Shown here one piece after another: positions 52,016 to 64,000 of a DNA stretch of 64,000 nucleotides. The stretch spans positions 4,085,560-4,149,559 of the forward strand of contig JAJEKV010000083.1 of assembly GCA_021234155.1 (NCBI GenBank). The letters run 5' to 3'. The translations under genes were made by a program, and so were the position numbers. Position 1 is the stretch's first letter. The number at the start of each line of letters is the position of its first letter. The notes under the pieces were generated by a model. That model made no database searches and had not been told where the DNA came from. It saw only the letters and a list, made by a program, of their open reading frames with translations. This DNA comes from Isoetes taiwanensis (taxonomy: Eukaryota > Streptophyta > Lycopodiopsida > Isoetales > Isoetaceae).

Positions 52016-53102
52016 AAGTCATCGGCCGGCTTTCATTTTTCCCATTTCTTTTATGATTTGAGTATTGCGAACCATCCTCTGATCCTAGTTTTTCATTGCG
52101 CTATTGTGAGAGTTTTTTCTTTATTGCTTTTGGGATACATGGCCATGGAAGGTATGCTTCGACGCTTGAACCGCATTCTTCGAGGAGATGAGGATTCAAG
52201 AGCGTAGAGATATGGAACCCGCCTTCACAAGTAAGGCTACACTCAGAAGTTTATACACTTTATTGTATTTTATCTATTTTCTAATCTATAGCTTGGTGTA
52301 GGAGCCGCCGAGGGCATGAGAAGGAAGGGAATCCTCCGAACCCTCCTCCACTCAAGATGAGGACTATGAAACAACGATCCATCTGGATGAAAGTGTTAAA
52401 GAAGTATGTGATTGGTGAGAAGGCATCGACCAAATTGCTAGGAACCAAAGGAGTCTGCCTAGCATGATGAGGGTGCTTCTTGAAAAGATGGTCGTGGTTT
52501 GGAAGCACCACAGAAAAACAGCATTAACATGATACTAGCGCCGACATATGCATGGCTGATGCCGCATATACTTGACATGGAGCTATGGTTCAAAGGGGAT
52601 GGACAAGTGGAGGACTTCACGATAGAAACCATAAGCCAAGCTCGAGGAGTATGTCAATTGTTCAAGTGATCTTTTGTTCAATAAACCTATGTTTTGTACA
52701 TTGTTATATTTTCTCTTGGGTACAATCTAGCATTGATACATATGCATGAACATGATCCGGCGGATTCTTGAAGATATTTTGCATTCTTCTATTGATATCG
52801 CCTTCTTCACCTGATTTGCCATTTCGAGCCCGAGGTTTCTCAAGGACATTTCGACTTGGACTGGTAGAACCAAATTTTCCGAGATTATTTGTGGTTTGAC
52901 TCTCCCAGTAGCTCTTACAAATGGGACACTTCCATGTTCTAAATCTTTCAAATGCACATTCTTAGAAGTTTAGATGGACAAATAGCTTGGATTTTTTCTC
53001 CAACCCGACCGATAGAAGCAGCCACTAAATTTATGTTTCTTTGTGGCTTGAAGTCAACCGATCTTCCAAATCTTTCCAAATCAGCTTTGGTTGTTCTCAA
53101 GA
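52016..53102. other. Spacer between CACTA element and satellite array
   Basis: Short open segments are present (for example PTYAWLMPHILDMELWFKGD near 52530-52590), which may be part of a transposon protein. 52680-53100 is AT-rich and unrecognised. No gene can be supported. Confidence 0.35.
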
Positions 53103-56100
53103 ACGGCTGCCCCGACGGTTCTAATGCTAACCCTTTGACCTAGACCTTCTCCAAAAATTCAAAATTGGGCCGCAGGCCGGAGATGAATTAGGATCCAAAT
53201 GCAAAAAATCAGAATTTATTTTCGTGCAATGCATTAATTATGAATTTAATCGCAGGTTGCCACCGCAAAAGCGCCTCGACTTCTAATTGCCACATCGAGG
53301 GAGGACAGTCCAAACTCCGCTCCGCCAGGCCTCTTGCTATGCTTCTCGGCCAAGCAGCCTTTCTCGGCCACGCCTAATCGCGCAATGCACTAGGACTCTC
53401 GCCCCAAAACGTAAACCCTTCTAGAGCCCTCGGCAACTCACAGTGGTTTACGCTTTCGAGGCCCTCTCCTTGTCGATTCGCCCGACCTAGCGACGGTCTT
53501 GAAGTGGAGTTGGGGTGTTGACGCCGAGCGCTGACCCTAAAATCCCTCCTGAGGCTGCTTTCCCCAAATTTCCTCTCCCTAAGGCCCCGGGAAGAACGGG
53601 CAACCTCCCTCTCCTGGAATCCACGATTTGGCTCGCCAATGGACTCGTAACGTTGACATTGCTCGAAACCAAGTTCCGCGGGCCAAAAGACCAGACTCGC
53701 CCCCCAAAACGTAAACCCTTCTAGAGCCCGCAACCCACGTGGTTTACGCTTTGAGGCCCTCTCCTTGTCGATTCGCCCGACTTTGCGCCATGTCTTGAAG
53801 TGGAGTTGGGGGTGTTGACGCCAGAGCGCTGACACTAAAAATCCTCCTAAGCCGCTTGCCCCGGCCTTCCTCTCCCCAAGGCCCCCGGGAAGGACGGCAA
53901 CCTCCCTCACGGAACCACGATTTGGCTCGCCAATGGACTCCAATGCCGACATTGCCCCTCGGGATCAAGTTCCGCGGGCCGAAGACCGTGACTCGCCCCC
54001 AAAACGTAAACCCTTCTAGAGCCCTCGCAACCCACGTGGTTTACGCTTCGAGGCCCTCTCCTTGTCGATTCGGCCGACCTTGCCGTCTTGAAGTGGAGTT
54101 GGGGTGTTGACGCCGTGAGCTGACCCTAAAATCCTCCTCCCCGGCTTTGCCCCAAATTTCTCTCCCCAAGGCCCCGGGACGGACGGCTAACCTCCTGGGC
54201 CTCCTTCTAATCGTTTGAGGCCCTCCGACCGCCAATGGACTCGAACGCCGACATTGCCCCCCGGGACTAAGTTCCGCGGGCCGTAAGACCACCCGAACTC
54301 CAAGAAGCCAAAGTAGCTCACTTCCATCACACTCGTAGTCAATTGGCCTAGGGATGTGCATACGCGATACCGCCGCGGAGGGCGGAGTGTTTCCTTCTTT
54401 CGCAAAACCGACCGTGTAACTTGCTCCCTAGGGTAATTTCGCCATTCCCCGACGATTTGGCAGGGTCTATTTGCCATTCCGAGCATCCCTGCGTCCGAAC
54501 GACAAAACAAGGCGGTTTCTACAAGGCCGACATCGACGCCTCCTGGTTTGACAAGTTCTCCTGACCGATCTGAATCTTTTGGACCTTCCCAAGAGGGGCC
54601 CCCGAACGGAGGATCCAACTGGCCGGATAGGGGAACCGGCCCGGAGGGTGGTCATTAGCGCAGCAGCCCCTGGGAGCGCCGCCAGAAGGGTCGCCTCGAA
54701 CTTTTTTTTGATCCCGCCTCCCTGTCCTGACTCTCCCCTTGTGAGGGATCCCCGCAAGGTCCCGGCCTCGCTTGACTTGGGGAAGGGTGCCAGCCGTGGC
54801 TGTTCCCCGCAAACCGGCTGCCCCGACCGCTCTAATGCTAACCCTTTGACCTAGACCTTCTCCTAAAATTCAAAATTGGGCCGTAGGGCGAGATGAATTA
54901 GGGATCCACCCGGCAAAACCGAATTTATTTTCGCAATGCATTAATTGCGAATTTAATAATGTCTTGCCACCGCAAAGCTCGACTTCTACTTGCTACATCG
55001 AGGAGGAAAGGCCCAAACTCCGCCCGCCGCCCTCTTGCCCGTATTCTCGGTCGCCGCTTCCCAGTCCCAGTGCAACAGACAGACTCGCCCCCAAAACGTA
55101 AACCCTTCTAGAGCCCGGCAACCCACGTGGTTTACGCCGAGGCCCCCTCTCCTTGTCGATTCGCCGACCTTTGCGCCGTGTCTTGAAGTGGGGTTAGGTG
55201 TTGACGCCCTTCTGACCCTAAAATTCCTCCCGAGGTCGCTTGCCCCAAATTTCTCTCCCCAAGGCCCCCGGGACGACGGGCCACTCCCCTCTCCTGAATC
55301 GCTGATCCGACTCGCCAATGGACTCGAACGCCGACATTGCCCTCGGGACCAAGTTCCGCGGCCAGAAGACCACCCGAACTCCAAGAAGCCCAAAGTAGCT
55401 CACTTCCATCACACTCGTAGTCAATTGGCCTAGGATGTGCATGCGATACCGCCGTGGAGGGCGGAGTGTTTCCTTCTTTCGCAAAACCGACCGTAACTTG
55501 CTCCCTAGGGTAATTTCGCCATTCCTGACGATTTGGCGTGGTCTATTTGCCATTCCGAGCATCCCTGCGTCTCAACGACAAAACAAAGGCGGTTTCTACA
55601 AGGCCGACATCGACGCCCCGCTGTTTGACAAGTTCTCCCGACCGATCTGAAATCTTTTGACCTTCCCCAAGAGGGGCCCCCGAACGGAGGATCCAACGGC
55701 CGGATAGGGGAACCGGCCCGGAGGGTGGTCATTAGCGCAGCCCCGGGGAGCGCCGCCAGAAGGGCTGCCTCGAACTTTTTTGATCCCGCCTCCCGGGTCC
55801 TGGACTCTCCCCTCTTGTGAGGGATCCCCGCAAGGTCCTGGCCTCGCTTGACTTGGGAAGGGTGCCACCATTGCTCCCGCACGCCGCCGCCCCGACCGCT
55901 CTAATGCTAACCCTTTGACCTAGACCTTCTCCTAAAATTCAAAATTGGGCCGTGGTGCCGAGATGAATTAGGGATCCCACCGGCAAAACCGAATTTATTT
56001 TCGCAATGCATTAATTGCGAATTTACTAATGTCTTGCCATCAGCAAAGCTCCTACTTTCTACTTGCCACATCGGGAGGAGGAAAGGCCCAAACTCCGCCC

Positions 56101-59100
56101 CGGCCGGGCCTCTTGTTCCCATTATTCTCTGGCTGCCGCTTCTGCCAGTCCTGGTGCAACAGATCAGACTCGCCCCCAAAACGTAAACCCTTCTAGAGCC
56201 CGCAACCCCACTGTGGTTTACGCCGAGAGGCCCTCTCCTTGTCGATTCTACCGACCTTGCGCCGGTCTTGAAGTGGAGTTGGGGTGTTGACGCCAGAGCT
56301 GACCCTAAAAATCCTCCCGAGGTCGCTTGCCCTAAATTTCCTCTCCCCAAGGCCCCGGGGACGGACGGGCGACTCCGCCTCCCAATCGCTGACTGACTCG
56401 CCAATGGACTCTAACGCCGACATTGCCCCCGGGACCAAGTTCCGTGGGCCGAAGACCACCCAACTCCAAGAAGCCAAAGTAGCTCACTTCCATCACACTC
56501 GTAGTCAATTGGCCTAGGATGTGCATGCTGATACCGGCCGTGGGAGGGCGGAGTGTTTCCTTCTTTCGCAAAACCGATCGTAACTTGCTCCCTAGGGTAA
56601 TTTCGCCATTCCTGACGATTTGGTGGTCTATTTGCCATTCCGAGCATCCCTGCGTCCAACGACAAAACAAAGGCGGTTTCTACAAGGCCGACATCGACGC
56701 CCGCGTTTGACAAGTTCTCCCGGACCGATCTGAATCTTTTGACCTTCCCGAAGAGGGGCCCCCCGAACGGAGGATCCAACGGTCGATAGGGGAACCGGGC
56801 CCGAGGGTGGTCATTAGCGCAGCCCCGGGAGCCGCCAGAAGGGGTGCCTCGAACTTTTTTTTTGGATCCCGCCCCGGGTCCTGGGACTCTCCCTCTTGTG
56901 AGGGATCCCCCGCAAGGTCCCGCCTCGCTTGACTTGGGGAAGGGTGCCAGCCTCTGTTGCCCCGCAACGGGCTGCCCCGACCGCTCTAATGCTAACCCTT
57001 TGACCTAGACCTTCTCCTAAAATTCAAAATTGGGCCGTGGCCGAGATGAATTAGGGATCCCGGGCGCAAAAACCGAATTTATTTTCGTGGCAATGCATTA
57101 ATTGCGAATTTACTTAATGTCTTGCCATCGCAAAAGCTCGACTTCTACTTGCCACATCGGGAGGAGGAAAGGCCCAAACTCCGCCCCGCCAGCCCTTTGC
57201 TCCGTATTCTCTACCAGCCGCTTCTCGCCAGTCCTGTGCAATGTACTCAGACTCCTTGCCCCCAAAACGTAAACCCTTCTAGAGCCCGCAACCCACTGTG
57301 GTTTACGCTTTGAGGCCCTCTCTCCTTGTCGATTCGGCCGGACCTTGCGCCGGTCTTGAAGTGGAGTTGGGGTGTTGACGCCAGAGCTGACTCCTAAAAT
57401 CCCTCCCAGGCTGCTTGCCCCAAATTTCCTCTCCCCAAGGCCCCGGGGACTGACGGGCGACCTCCGCTCCCGAACCAAGGATCCTGACTCGCCAATGGAC
57501 TCGTAACGCCGACATTGCCCCCGGGGACTAAGTTCCGTGGGCCGAAGACCACCCAACTCCAAGAAGCCCAAAGTAGCTCACTTCCATCACACTCGTAGTC
57601 AATTGGCCTAGGATGTGCATGCGATACCGCCGTGGAGGGCGGAGTGTTTCTTCTTTCGCAAAACCGACCGTGTAACTTGCTCCCTAGGGTAATTTCGCCA
57701 TTCCTGACGATTTGGCAGGTCTATTTGCCATTCCGAGCATCCCCGGTGTCCAACGACAAAACAAAGGCGGTTTCTACAAGGCCGACATCGACGCCCCGCG
57801 GTTTGACAAGTTCTCCCGACCGATCGAATCTTTTGGACCTTCCCAAGAGGGGCCCCCCAACGGAGGATCCAACGGCCGGATAGGGGAACCGGCCCGGAGG
57901 GGTGGTCATTAGCGCAGCCCTCGGGGAGCCCGCCAGAAGGGTCAGCCTCGAACTTTTTTTGATCCCGCCTCCCCCGGGTCCGGACTCTCCCTCTTGTGAG
58001 GGATCCCCGCAAGGTCCCGGCCTCGCTTGACTTGGGAAGGGTGCCACCTCTGCCCCCCGCAACGGGCTGCCCCGACCGCTCTAATGCTAACCCTTTGACC
58101 TAGACCTTCTCCTCAAAATTCAAAATTGGGCCGTAGGCCGAGATGAATTAGGATCCCGCCGGCAAAAAATCGAATTTATTTTTTCGCAATGCATTAATTG
58201 CGAATTTACTTAATGTCTTGCCATCAGCAAAAGCCCTCCACTTCTACTTGCCACATCGGAGGAGGAAAGGCCCAAACTCCGCCCGCCGCCAGCCTCTTGC
58301 TCCATTCTCGGCCGCCGCTTCTCCCAGTCCCAGTGCAAATGTATCAGACTCGCCCCCAAAACGTAAACCCTTCTAGAGCCTGGCAACCCACAGGGTTTAC
58401 GCTTCGGAGGCCCTCTCCTTGTCAGATTCGGCCGGGACCTTGCGCCGTGTCTTGAAGTGGAGTTGGGGTGTTGACGCCAGCGCGGACCCTAAAATCCTCC
58501 CGAGGTCGCTTGCCCCAAATTTCTCTCCCCAAGGCCCCGGGGACGGACGGGCGACCTCCGGCCCCTGAATCGCTGACTGACTCGCCAATGGACTCGTGAA
58601 CGCCGACATTGCCCTCGGGACCAAGTTCCGCGGGCCGAAGACCACCCAACTCCAAGAAGCCCAAAGTAGCTCACTTCCATCACACTCGTAGTCAATTGGC
58701 CTAGATGTGCATGGATACCGGCCGTGGAGGGCGGAGTGTTTCCTTCTTCGCAAAACCGACCGTGTAACTTGCTCCCTAGGGTAATTTCGCCATTCCTGAC
58801 GATTTGGTGGGTCTATTTGCCATTCCGAGCATCCCTGCGTCTCTAACGACAAAACAAAGGCGGTTTCTACAAGGCCGACATCGACGCCGCAAGGGTTTGA
58901 CAAGTTCTCCTGACCGATCTGGAATCTTTGACCTTCCCCAAGAGGGGCCCCCGAACCGGGATCCAACGGCCGGATAGGGGAACCGGCCCGGAGGGTGGTC
59001 ATTAGCGCAGCCCCCCGGGAGCCGCCAGAAGGGTCAGCCTGAACTTTTTGGATCCCGGCCTCGGGTCCTGACTCTCCCTCTTGTGAGGGATCCCCGCAAG

Positions 59101-62100
59101 GTCCCGGCCTCGCTTGACTTGGGGAAGGGTGCCAGCTGTTGCCCCCCGCAACGGGCTGCCCCGACCGCTCTAATGCTAACCCTTTGACCTAGACCTTCTC
59201 CTAAAAATTCAAAATTGGGCCGTAGGCCGAGATGAATTAGGATCCAGCTGGCAAAAACCGAATTTATTTTCGCAATGCATTAATTGCTAATTTACTTAAT
59301 GTCTTGCCATCAGTAAAGCTCCGACTTCTACTTGCCACATCGGGAGGAGGAAAGGCCCAAACTCCGCCCGCCGGGCCTCTTTGCTCCAGATTCTCTGGCC
59401 GCCGCTTCTGGCCAGTCCCAAGTGCAATGTATCAGACTCGCCCCCAAAACGTAAACCCTTCTAGAGCCCGCAACCCACAAACGGTTTACGCTTCGAGGCC
59501 CTCTCCTTGTCGATTCGGCCGGACCTTGCGCCGTGGTCTTGAAGTGGAGTTAGTGTTGACGCCGAGCGCTGACTCCTAAAATCCTCCTCCGAGGTCGCTT
59601 GCCCCAAATTTCTCTCCCAAGGCCCTGGGACGACGGGCGACCTCCCCTCCTAATCGCTGACCGGACTCGCCAATGGACTCGTTAACGCCGACATTGCCCC
59701 GGGGACCAAGTTCCGCGGGCTGAAGACCACCCGAACTCCAAGAAGCCAAAGTAGCTCACTTCCATCACACTCGTGAGTCAATTGGCCTAGGATGTGCATG
59801 CGGATACCGTCGTGGAGGGCGGAGTGTTTCTTCTTTCGCAAAACCGACCGTAACTTGCTCCCTAGGGTAATTTCGCCATTCCTGACGATTTGGCAGTGGT
59901 CTATTTGCCATTCCGAGCATCCCTGCGTCTCAACGACAAAAACAAAGGCGGTTTCTACAAGGCCGACATCGACGCCCCGCGGTTTGACAAGTTCTCCCTG
60001 ACCGATCCGAAATCTTTTGACCTTCCCCGGAGGGGCCCCTCAACGGAGGATCCAACGGCCGGATAGGGGAACCGGCCCCGAGGGTGGTCATTAGCGCAGC
60101 AGCCCCTGGGGAGCCGCCAGAAGGGCTGCCTCGAACTTTTTTGATCCCGCCTCCCCGGGTCCCACTCTCCCTCTTGTGAGGGATCCCCGCAAGGTCCTGG
60201 CCCTCGCTTGACTTGGGGAAGGGTGCCACCTGCTGCCTCGCAACGGGCTGCCCCGACCGCTCTAATGCTAACCCTTTGACCTAGACCTTCTCCTCAAAAT
60301 TCAAAATTGGGCCGCAGGCCGAGATGAATTAGGGATCCAACCGGCAAAAACCGAATTTATTTTCGCAATGCATTAATTACGAATTTACGAAATGTCTTGC
60401 CATCAAAAAAAGCCCCCCGACTTCTACTTGCTACATCGGGAGGAGGACATGCCCAAACTCCCCGCCCCGCCGGGCCTCTTGCTCCGTATTCTGGTTGTTG
60501 CCGGCCAGTCCTGCGTGCAATGCCAGACTCCGTCCCCAAAAACGCAAACCCTTCTAGAGCCTGCAACCCACAGTGGCTTACGCCGGAGGCCTCTCTCCTT
60601 GTCGATTCGGCCGGGACCTTGCGCCGTGTCTTGAAGTGGAGTTGGTGTTGGACGCCAGAGCTGACCCTAAAATCCTCCGAGGCTGCTTGCCCTAAATTTC
60701 CTCTCCCCAAGGCCCCCGGGACGGACGTGGCCTCTCCTCTCCTGAATCGCGACTGCTCTCGCCAATGGACTCTTTAACGTCGACATTGCCCCCGGGGACC
60801 AAGTTCCGCGGGCCGTAAGACCACCCTAACTCCAAGAAGCGCCAAAGTAGCTCACTTCCATCACACTCGTAGTCAATTGGCCTAGGATGTGGATATGGGA
60901 TACCGGCCGCGGGAGGGCGGAGTGTTTCCTTCTTTCGCAAAACCCACCGTAACTTGCTCCCTAGGGTAATTTCGCCATTCCTGACGATTTATGTGGTCTA
61001 TTTGCCATTCCGAGCATCCCCTGCGTCTCCCGAACGACAAAAAAAGTGCGGTTTCTACAAGGCCGACATCGACGCCCGCGTTTGACAAGTTCTCCTTTGA
61101 CCGATCTGAATCTTTTGACCTTCCCCAAGAGGGGCCCCTCGAACGGAGGATCCAACGGCCGATAGGGGAACCGGCCCGGAGGGTGGTCATTAGCGCAGCC
61201 CCGGGAGCGCCGCCAGAAGGGTCTGCCTCGAACTTTTTGGATCCCGCCTCGGGTCCTGGACTCTCCCTCTTGTGAGGGATCCCCGCAAGGTCCCGCCTCG
61301 CTTGACTTGGGGAAGGGTGCCAGCTGGTTGCCCGCAACGGGCTGCCCCGACCGCTCTAATGCTAACCCTTTGACCTAGACCTTCTCCGAAAATTCAAAAT
61401 TGGGCCGTAGGCCGAGATGAATTAGGATCCAGCCGCAAAAAATCGGAATTTATTTTCGCGGCAATGCATTAATTGCGTAATTTACTTAATGTCTTGCCAT
61501 CAAGAAAGCGCCTCGATTTCTACTTCTGCCACATCGGGAGGAGGAAAGGCCCAAACTCCGGCCCGCCGCCTCTTGTTCGTGATTCTCGGTTGCTTCCGCC
61601 AGTCCTGCGGCAATGTATCAGGACTCGCCCCCAAAACGTAAACCCTTCTAGAGCCCTGCAACCCACTGTGGTTTACGCTGAGGCCCTCTCCTTTGTCGAT
61701 TCGGGCCGACCCTGGCGCCTCATGTCTTGAAGTGGAGTTAGTGTTGACGCCAGAAGCTGACCTCCTAAAATCCTCCTGAGGCTGCTTGCCCTAAATTTCC
61801 TCTCCCCAAGGGCCCCAAGGACGGAATTTCGCCACCTCCCTCTCCTGAATCGCTGACTGCTCTAAATGGACTCCTAACGCCGACATTGCCCCCCGGGACC
61901 AAGTTCCGTGGGCCGTAAGACCAATTCAACTCCAAGAAGCCTAAAGTAGCTCACTTCCATCACACTCGTGAGTCAATTGGCCTAGGATGTGGATGCTGGA
62001 TACCGCCGTGGGAGGGCGGAGTGTTTCCTTCTTTCGCAAAAACCGACCGTAACTTGCTCCCTAGGGTAATTTCGCCATTCCGGACGATTTGGCAGGGGTC

Positions 62101-64000
62101 GATTTGCCATTCCGAGCATCCCGCAGTCCGAACGACAAAACAAAGGCGGTTTACAAGGTCGACATCAGACGCCTACGGTTTGACAAGTTCTCCTGACCGA
62201 TCTGAATCTTTTGGACCTTCCCCAAGAGGGGCCTCAACGGAGGATCCAACGGCCGGATAGGGGAACCCTGCCCCTGGAGGGTGGTGGTCATTAGCGGTAG
62301 CTCTGGGAGCGCCGCCAGAAGGGCCGCCTCGAACTTTTTTTTGGATCCCGCCTCCCCTCGGGTCCTGACTCTCCCCTGTGAGGGATCCTCGCAGGTCCTC
62401 GGGCCTCGCTTTGACTTTGTAAGGGTGCCAGCCTCTAACGGCTGCCCCACTGCTCTAATGCTAACCCTTTGACCTAGACCTTCTCCAAAATTCAAAATTG
62501 GGCCTGCAGGGCCGAGATGAATTAGGATCCAAATTGGCAAAAAATCGAATTTATTTTCGCAATGCATTAATTGCGACTTATACTTAATGTCTTAAGCACA
62601 TCGCAGTGCTCGAATTTCTACTTGCCACATCTAGAGGAGGACAGGCCCAAACTCCGCCTCCGCCACTTGCCCGTGTTCGGGCCGCCGCCGCTGTGTCCTG
62701 CCAGTCCTGCGTAACAAACAGCCCCCAAAACGCAAACCCTTTCTAGAGCCCGCAACCCACTGTGGTTTACGCTTCTGAGGCCCCCTCCTTGCCGATTCTA
62801 CGACTATACGTCTTGAAGCGAGTTAGTAAGCCGACGCCGTGAGCGTGACTCTAAAATTCCTCCGCCGGAAGTCGCTATTCTCACTTTCTCCTAAGGCTCC
62901 TGGGATGCATTTTGGCGACTTCTCTCCTCGGGAATCGCGACCGGGTTTCGCCATTGACTCGAACGCTTTATTACATTGCCCCCGGGACCAAGTTCGTGGG
63001 TCAAGACCACCCTAACTCAAGAAGCCAGTAGCTCACTTCCATCACACTGTAGCCAATTGGCTCAGATGTGGATGCGATACCGCCGCGGCGAGTAAGCCTT
63101 TTGCAAAACAATCAGCAGAATCCTGTTCCCTAGGGTACTCGGGCCATTCCTGACAATTTGGCAGGGTCGAGCTTGCCATTCCTCGAGCCTCCTGCCCAAC
63201 ACAAAGGCGTTTCTACAAGGTCACATCGACGCCCCCGCTGTTTGACAAGTTCTCCTTGACCGATTCAGAATCTTTTGGGCCTTCCCCGAAGAGGCTCCGA
63301 TGAACCTGTGAGGGATCCAACTGCCGATAGGGAACCTCGGCTCCCTGAGGGTGGTCATTGGGGCGGGTGCCTCGGGAAGGCCGTGAAGGGCCGCCTCGTG
63401 AACTTTTTTTGGATCCCCGCCTCCCCGTCCCACTCTCCCCTCGTGTGAGGGATCCCTCGCAAGGTCCCCGCCTTGCCACACTGGGGAAGGGTGCCGCCCC
63501 AAGGTTCCTCCGCACCCGCCCCCGACCGCTCTGCACGCTAACCCTTTGACCTAGACCTTCAAAATTCTAAAAATCGGGCCGCAGTGCTGGAGATGAATTG
63601 TGTGATCCCACCGGCAAAAAACGGAATTTTATTTTCGCAATGCATTAATTGGCGTAATTTACCGGGTCGTCTTGCCATCGCAAGTAAAGCTACTCCGACT
63701 TCTACTTGCCATACCTGAGGAGGACAGGCTCCAACTCACTGGTTGTAGCCTCTTGTTCAGATTCTCAGCTTGCCGCTTCGCCAGTCCCAAGTGCACGGTG
63801 ACTGTGACTCTACCCCCAAACGCAAACCCTTAGAGAGTTCTCGCAACCCACAGTGGTTTACGCTTCTGAGGTTCCTCTCCTCACGTGATTCTACCGACTC
63901 ATGCTCGCGGTCTTGAAGTGGAGTTAGTGCTGACGCCAGAGCGCTGGACCCTAAAATCCTAAGTCGCTAGCAATACGTAACCGGAACGAAGCATTACCAA
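53103..64000 (+). repeat. GC-rich tandem satellite, about 1.09-kb units, at least nine copies
   Basis: The anchor CTAATGCTAACCCTTTGACC recurs at 53121, 54832, 55901, 56986, 58081, 59170, 60262, 61356, 62455 and, diverged, 63531. Spacings are 1711 and then 1069-1099 bp. Every unit has the same order: a CTAGACCTTCTCC block; an AT-rich block (GCAATGCATTAATTGCGAAT); CCCAAAACGTAAACCC; GTCTTGAAGTGGAGTT; CACTTCCATCACACTCGTAG; AACTTGCTCCCTAGGGTAAT; and CTTGTGAGGGATCCCCGCAA. Open frames on both strands shift from unit to unit, so it is non-coding. The last two units are most diverged. The array continues beyond the window. Confidence 0.93.
53395..54300 (+). repeat. Triplicated 300-bp sub-module in the first satellite unit
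   Basis: The segment from CCCCAAAACGTAAACCC to the CCGCGGGCC-AGACC block occurs three times in a row (starts 53402, 53703, 54001, spacing 301 and 298 bp). This explains why the first interval is about 620 bp too long. Each junction falls at a GAC(T)CGCCCCC match. Confidence 0.85.

Noticed and set aside
53374-63549. Many open frames of 60-200 codons on both strands in the satellite
   Set aside because: They change length and frame between otherwise homologous units and have no conserved start or recognised domain. GC-rich sequence makes long chance frames.

Overview
The window is a repeat-dominated stretch of a land-plant nuclear genome. Plant affinity rests on a PPR-repeat fragment, a Ty1/Copia gag with an initiator-Met primer site, plant-type L1 LINEs with a DUF4283-like ORF1 and a zf-RVT tail, Helitrons, a TNP2-type CACTA element and a DGAT2 gene fragment with introns. 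An HSPA12-type Hsp70 domain, not typical of flowering plants as far as I know, suggests a fern, lycophyte or gymnosperm, with low confidence. No rRNA, tRNA or CRISPR was seen.

Layout. 1-0.2 kb: last exon of an unrecognised gene. 0.5-4.3 kb: AT-rich sequence with weak coding traces. 4.3-5.98 kb: 5' part of a Copia element on the minus strand (LTR, PBS, gag, broken protease). 5.98-18.93 kb: nested transposons, including a Helitron, an 887-bp repeat in two copies (R), a second Helitron 3' end, a CACTA-like element that itself holds a 1.7-kb inverted-repeat element, and a 3488-bp Helitron whose uninterrupted target site is also present in the window. 19.1-25.9 kb: a local family built around one intact gene (20023-23001) that joins an HSPA12-like Hsp70 nucleotide-binding domain to a protein kinase. 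An inverted tail fragment lies upstream of it and a truncated N-terminal copy, joined to a PPR fragment, lies downstream. 26.0-27.0 kb: a 5'-truncated LINE with poly(A) and target duplication. 27.3-31.0 kb: a probable Helitron carrying gene-like exons. 31.0-32.8 kb: second copy of the first Helitron. 32.8-40.7 kb: a long LINE split by a 2384-bp hAT-like element that carries a DGAT2 pseudogene with recognisable introns. 40.7-52.0 kb: a CACTA element with TNP2 transposase and a SET-like segment, split by a second copy of the 3.5-kb Helitron. 53.1-64.0 kb: a GC-rich satellite array with units of about 1.09 kb that runs off the right edge.

Only the Hsp70-kinase gene looks like an intact host gene. 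Most other protein-like segments are transposon genes or fragments carried by transposons. Three insertions are proven from the sequence alone, because the empty site or the restored reading frame can be read in the same window.

Caution on sequence quality: from about 44.1 kb rightward, and in a short stretch near 17.75-17.89 kb, CAG and CTG are strikingly scarce and appear as CG when compared with the sister Helitron copy. This pattern could be a base-calling artefact, so frameshifts in the 45-52 kb transposase should not be taken as real without checking.
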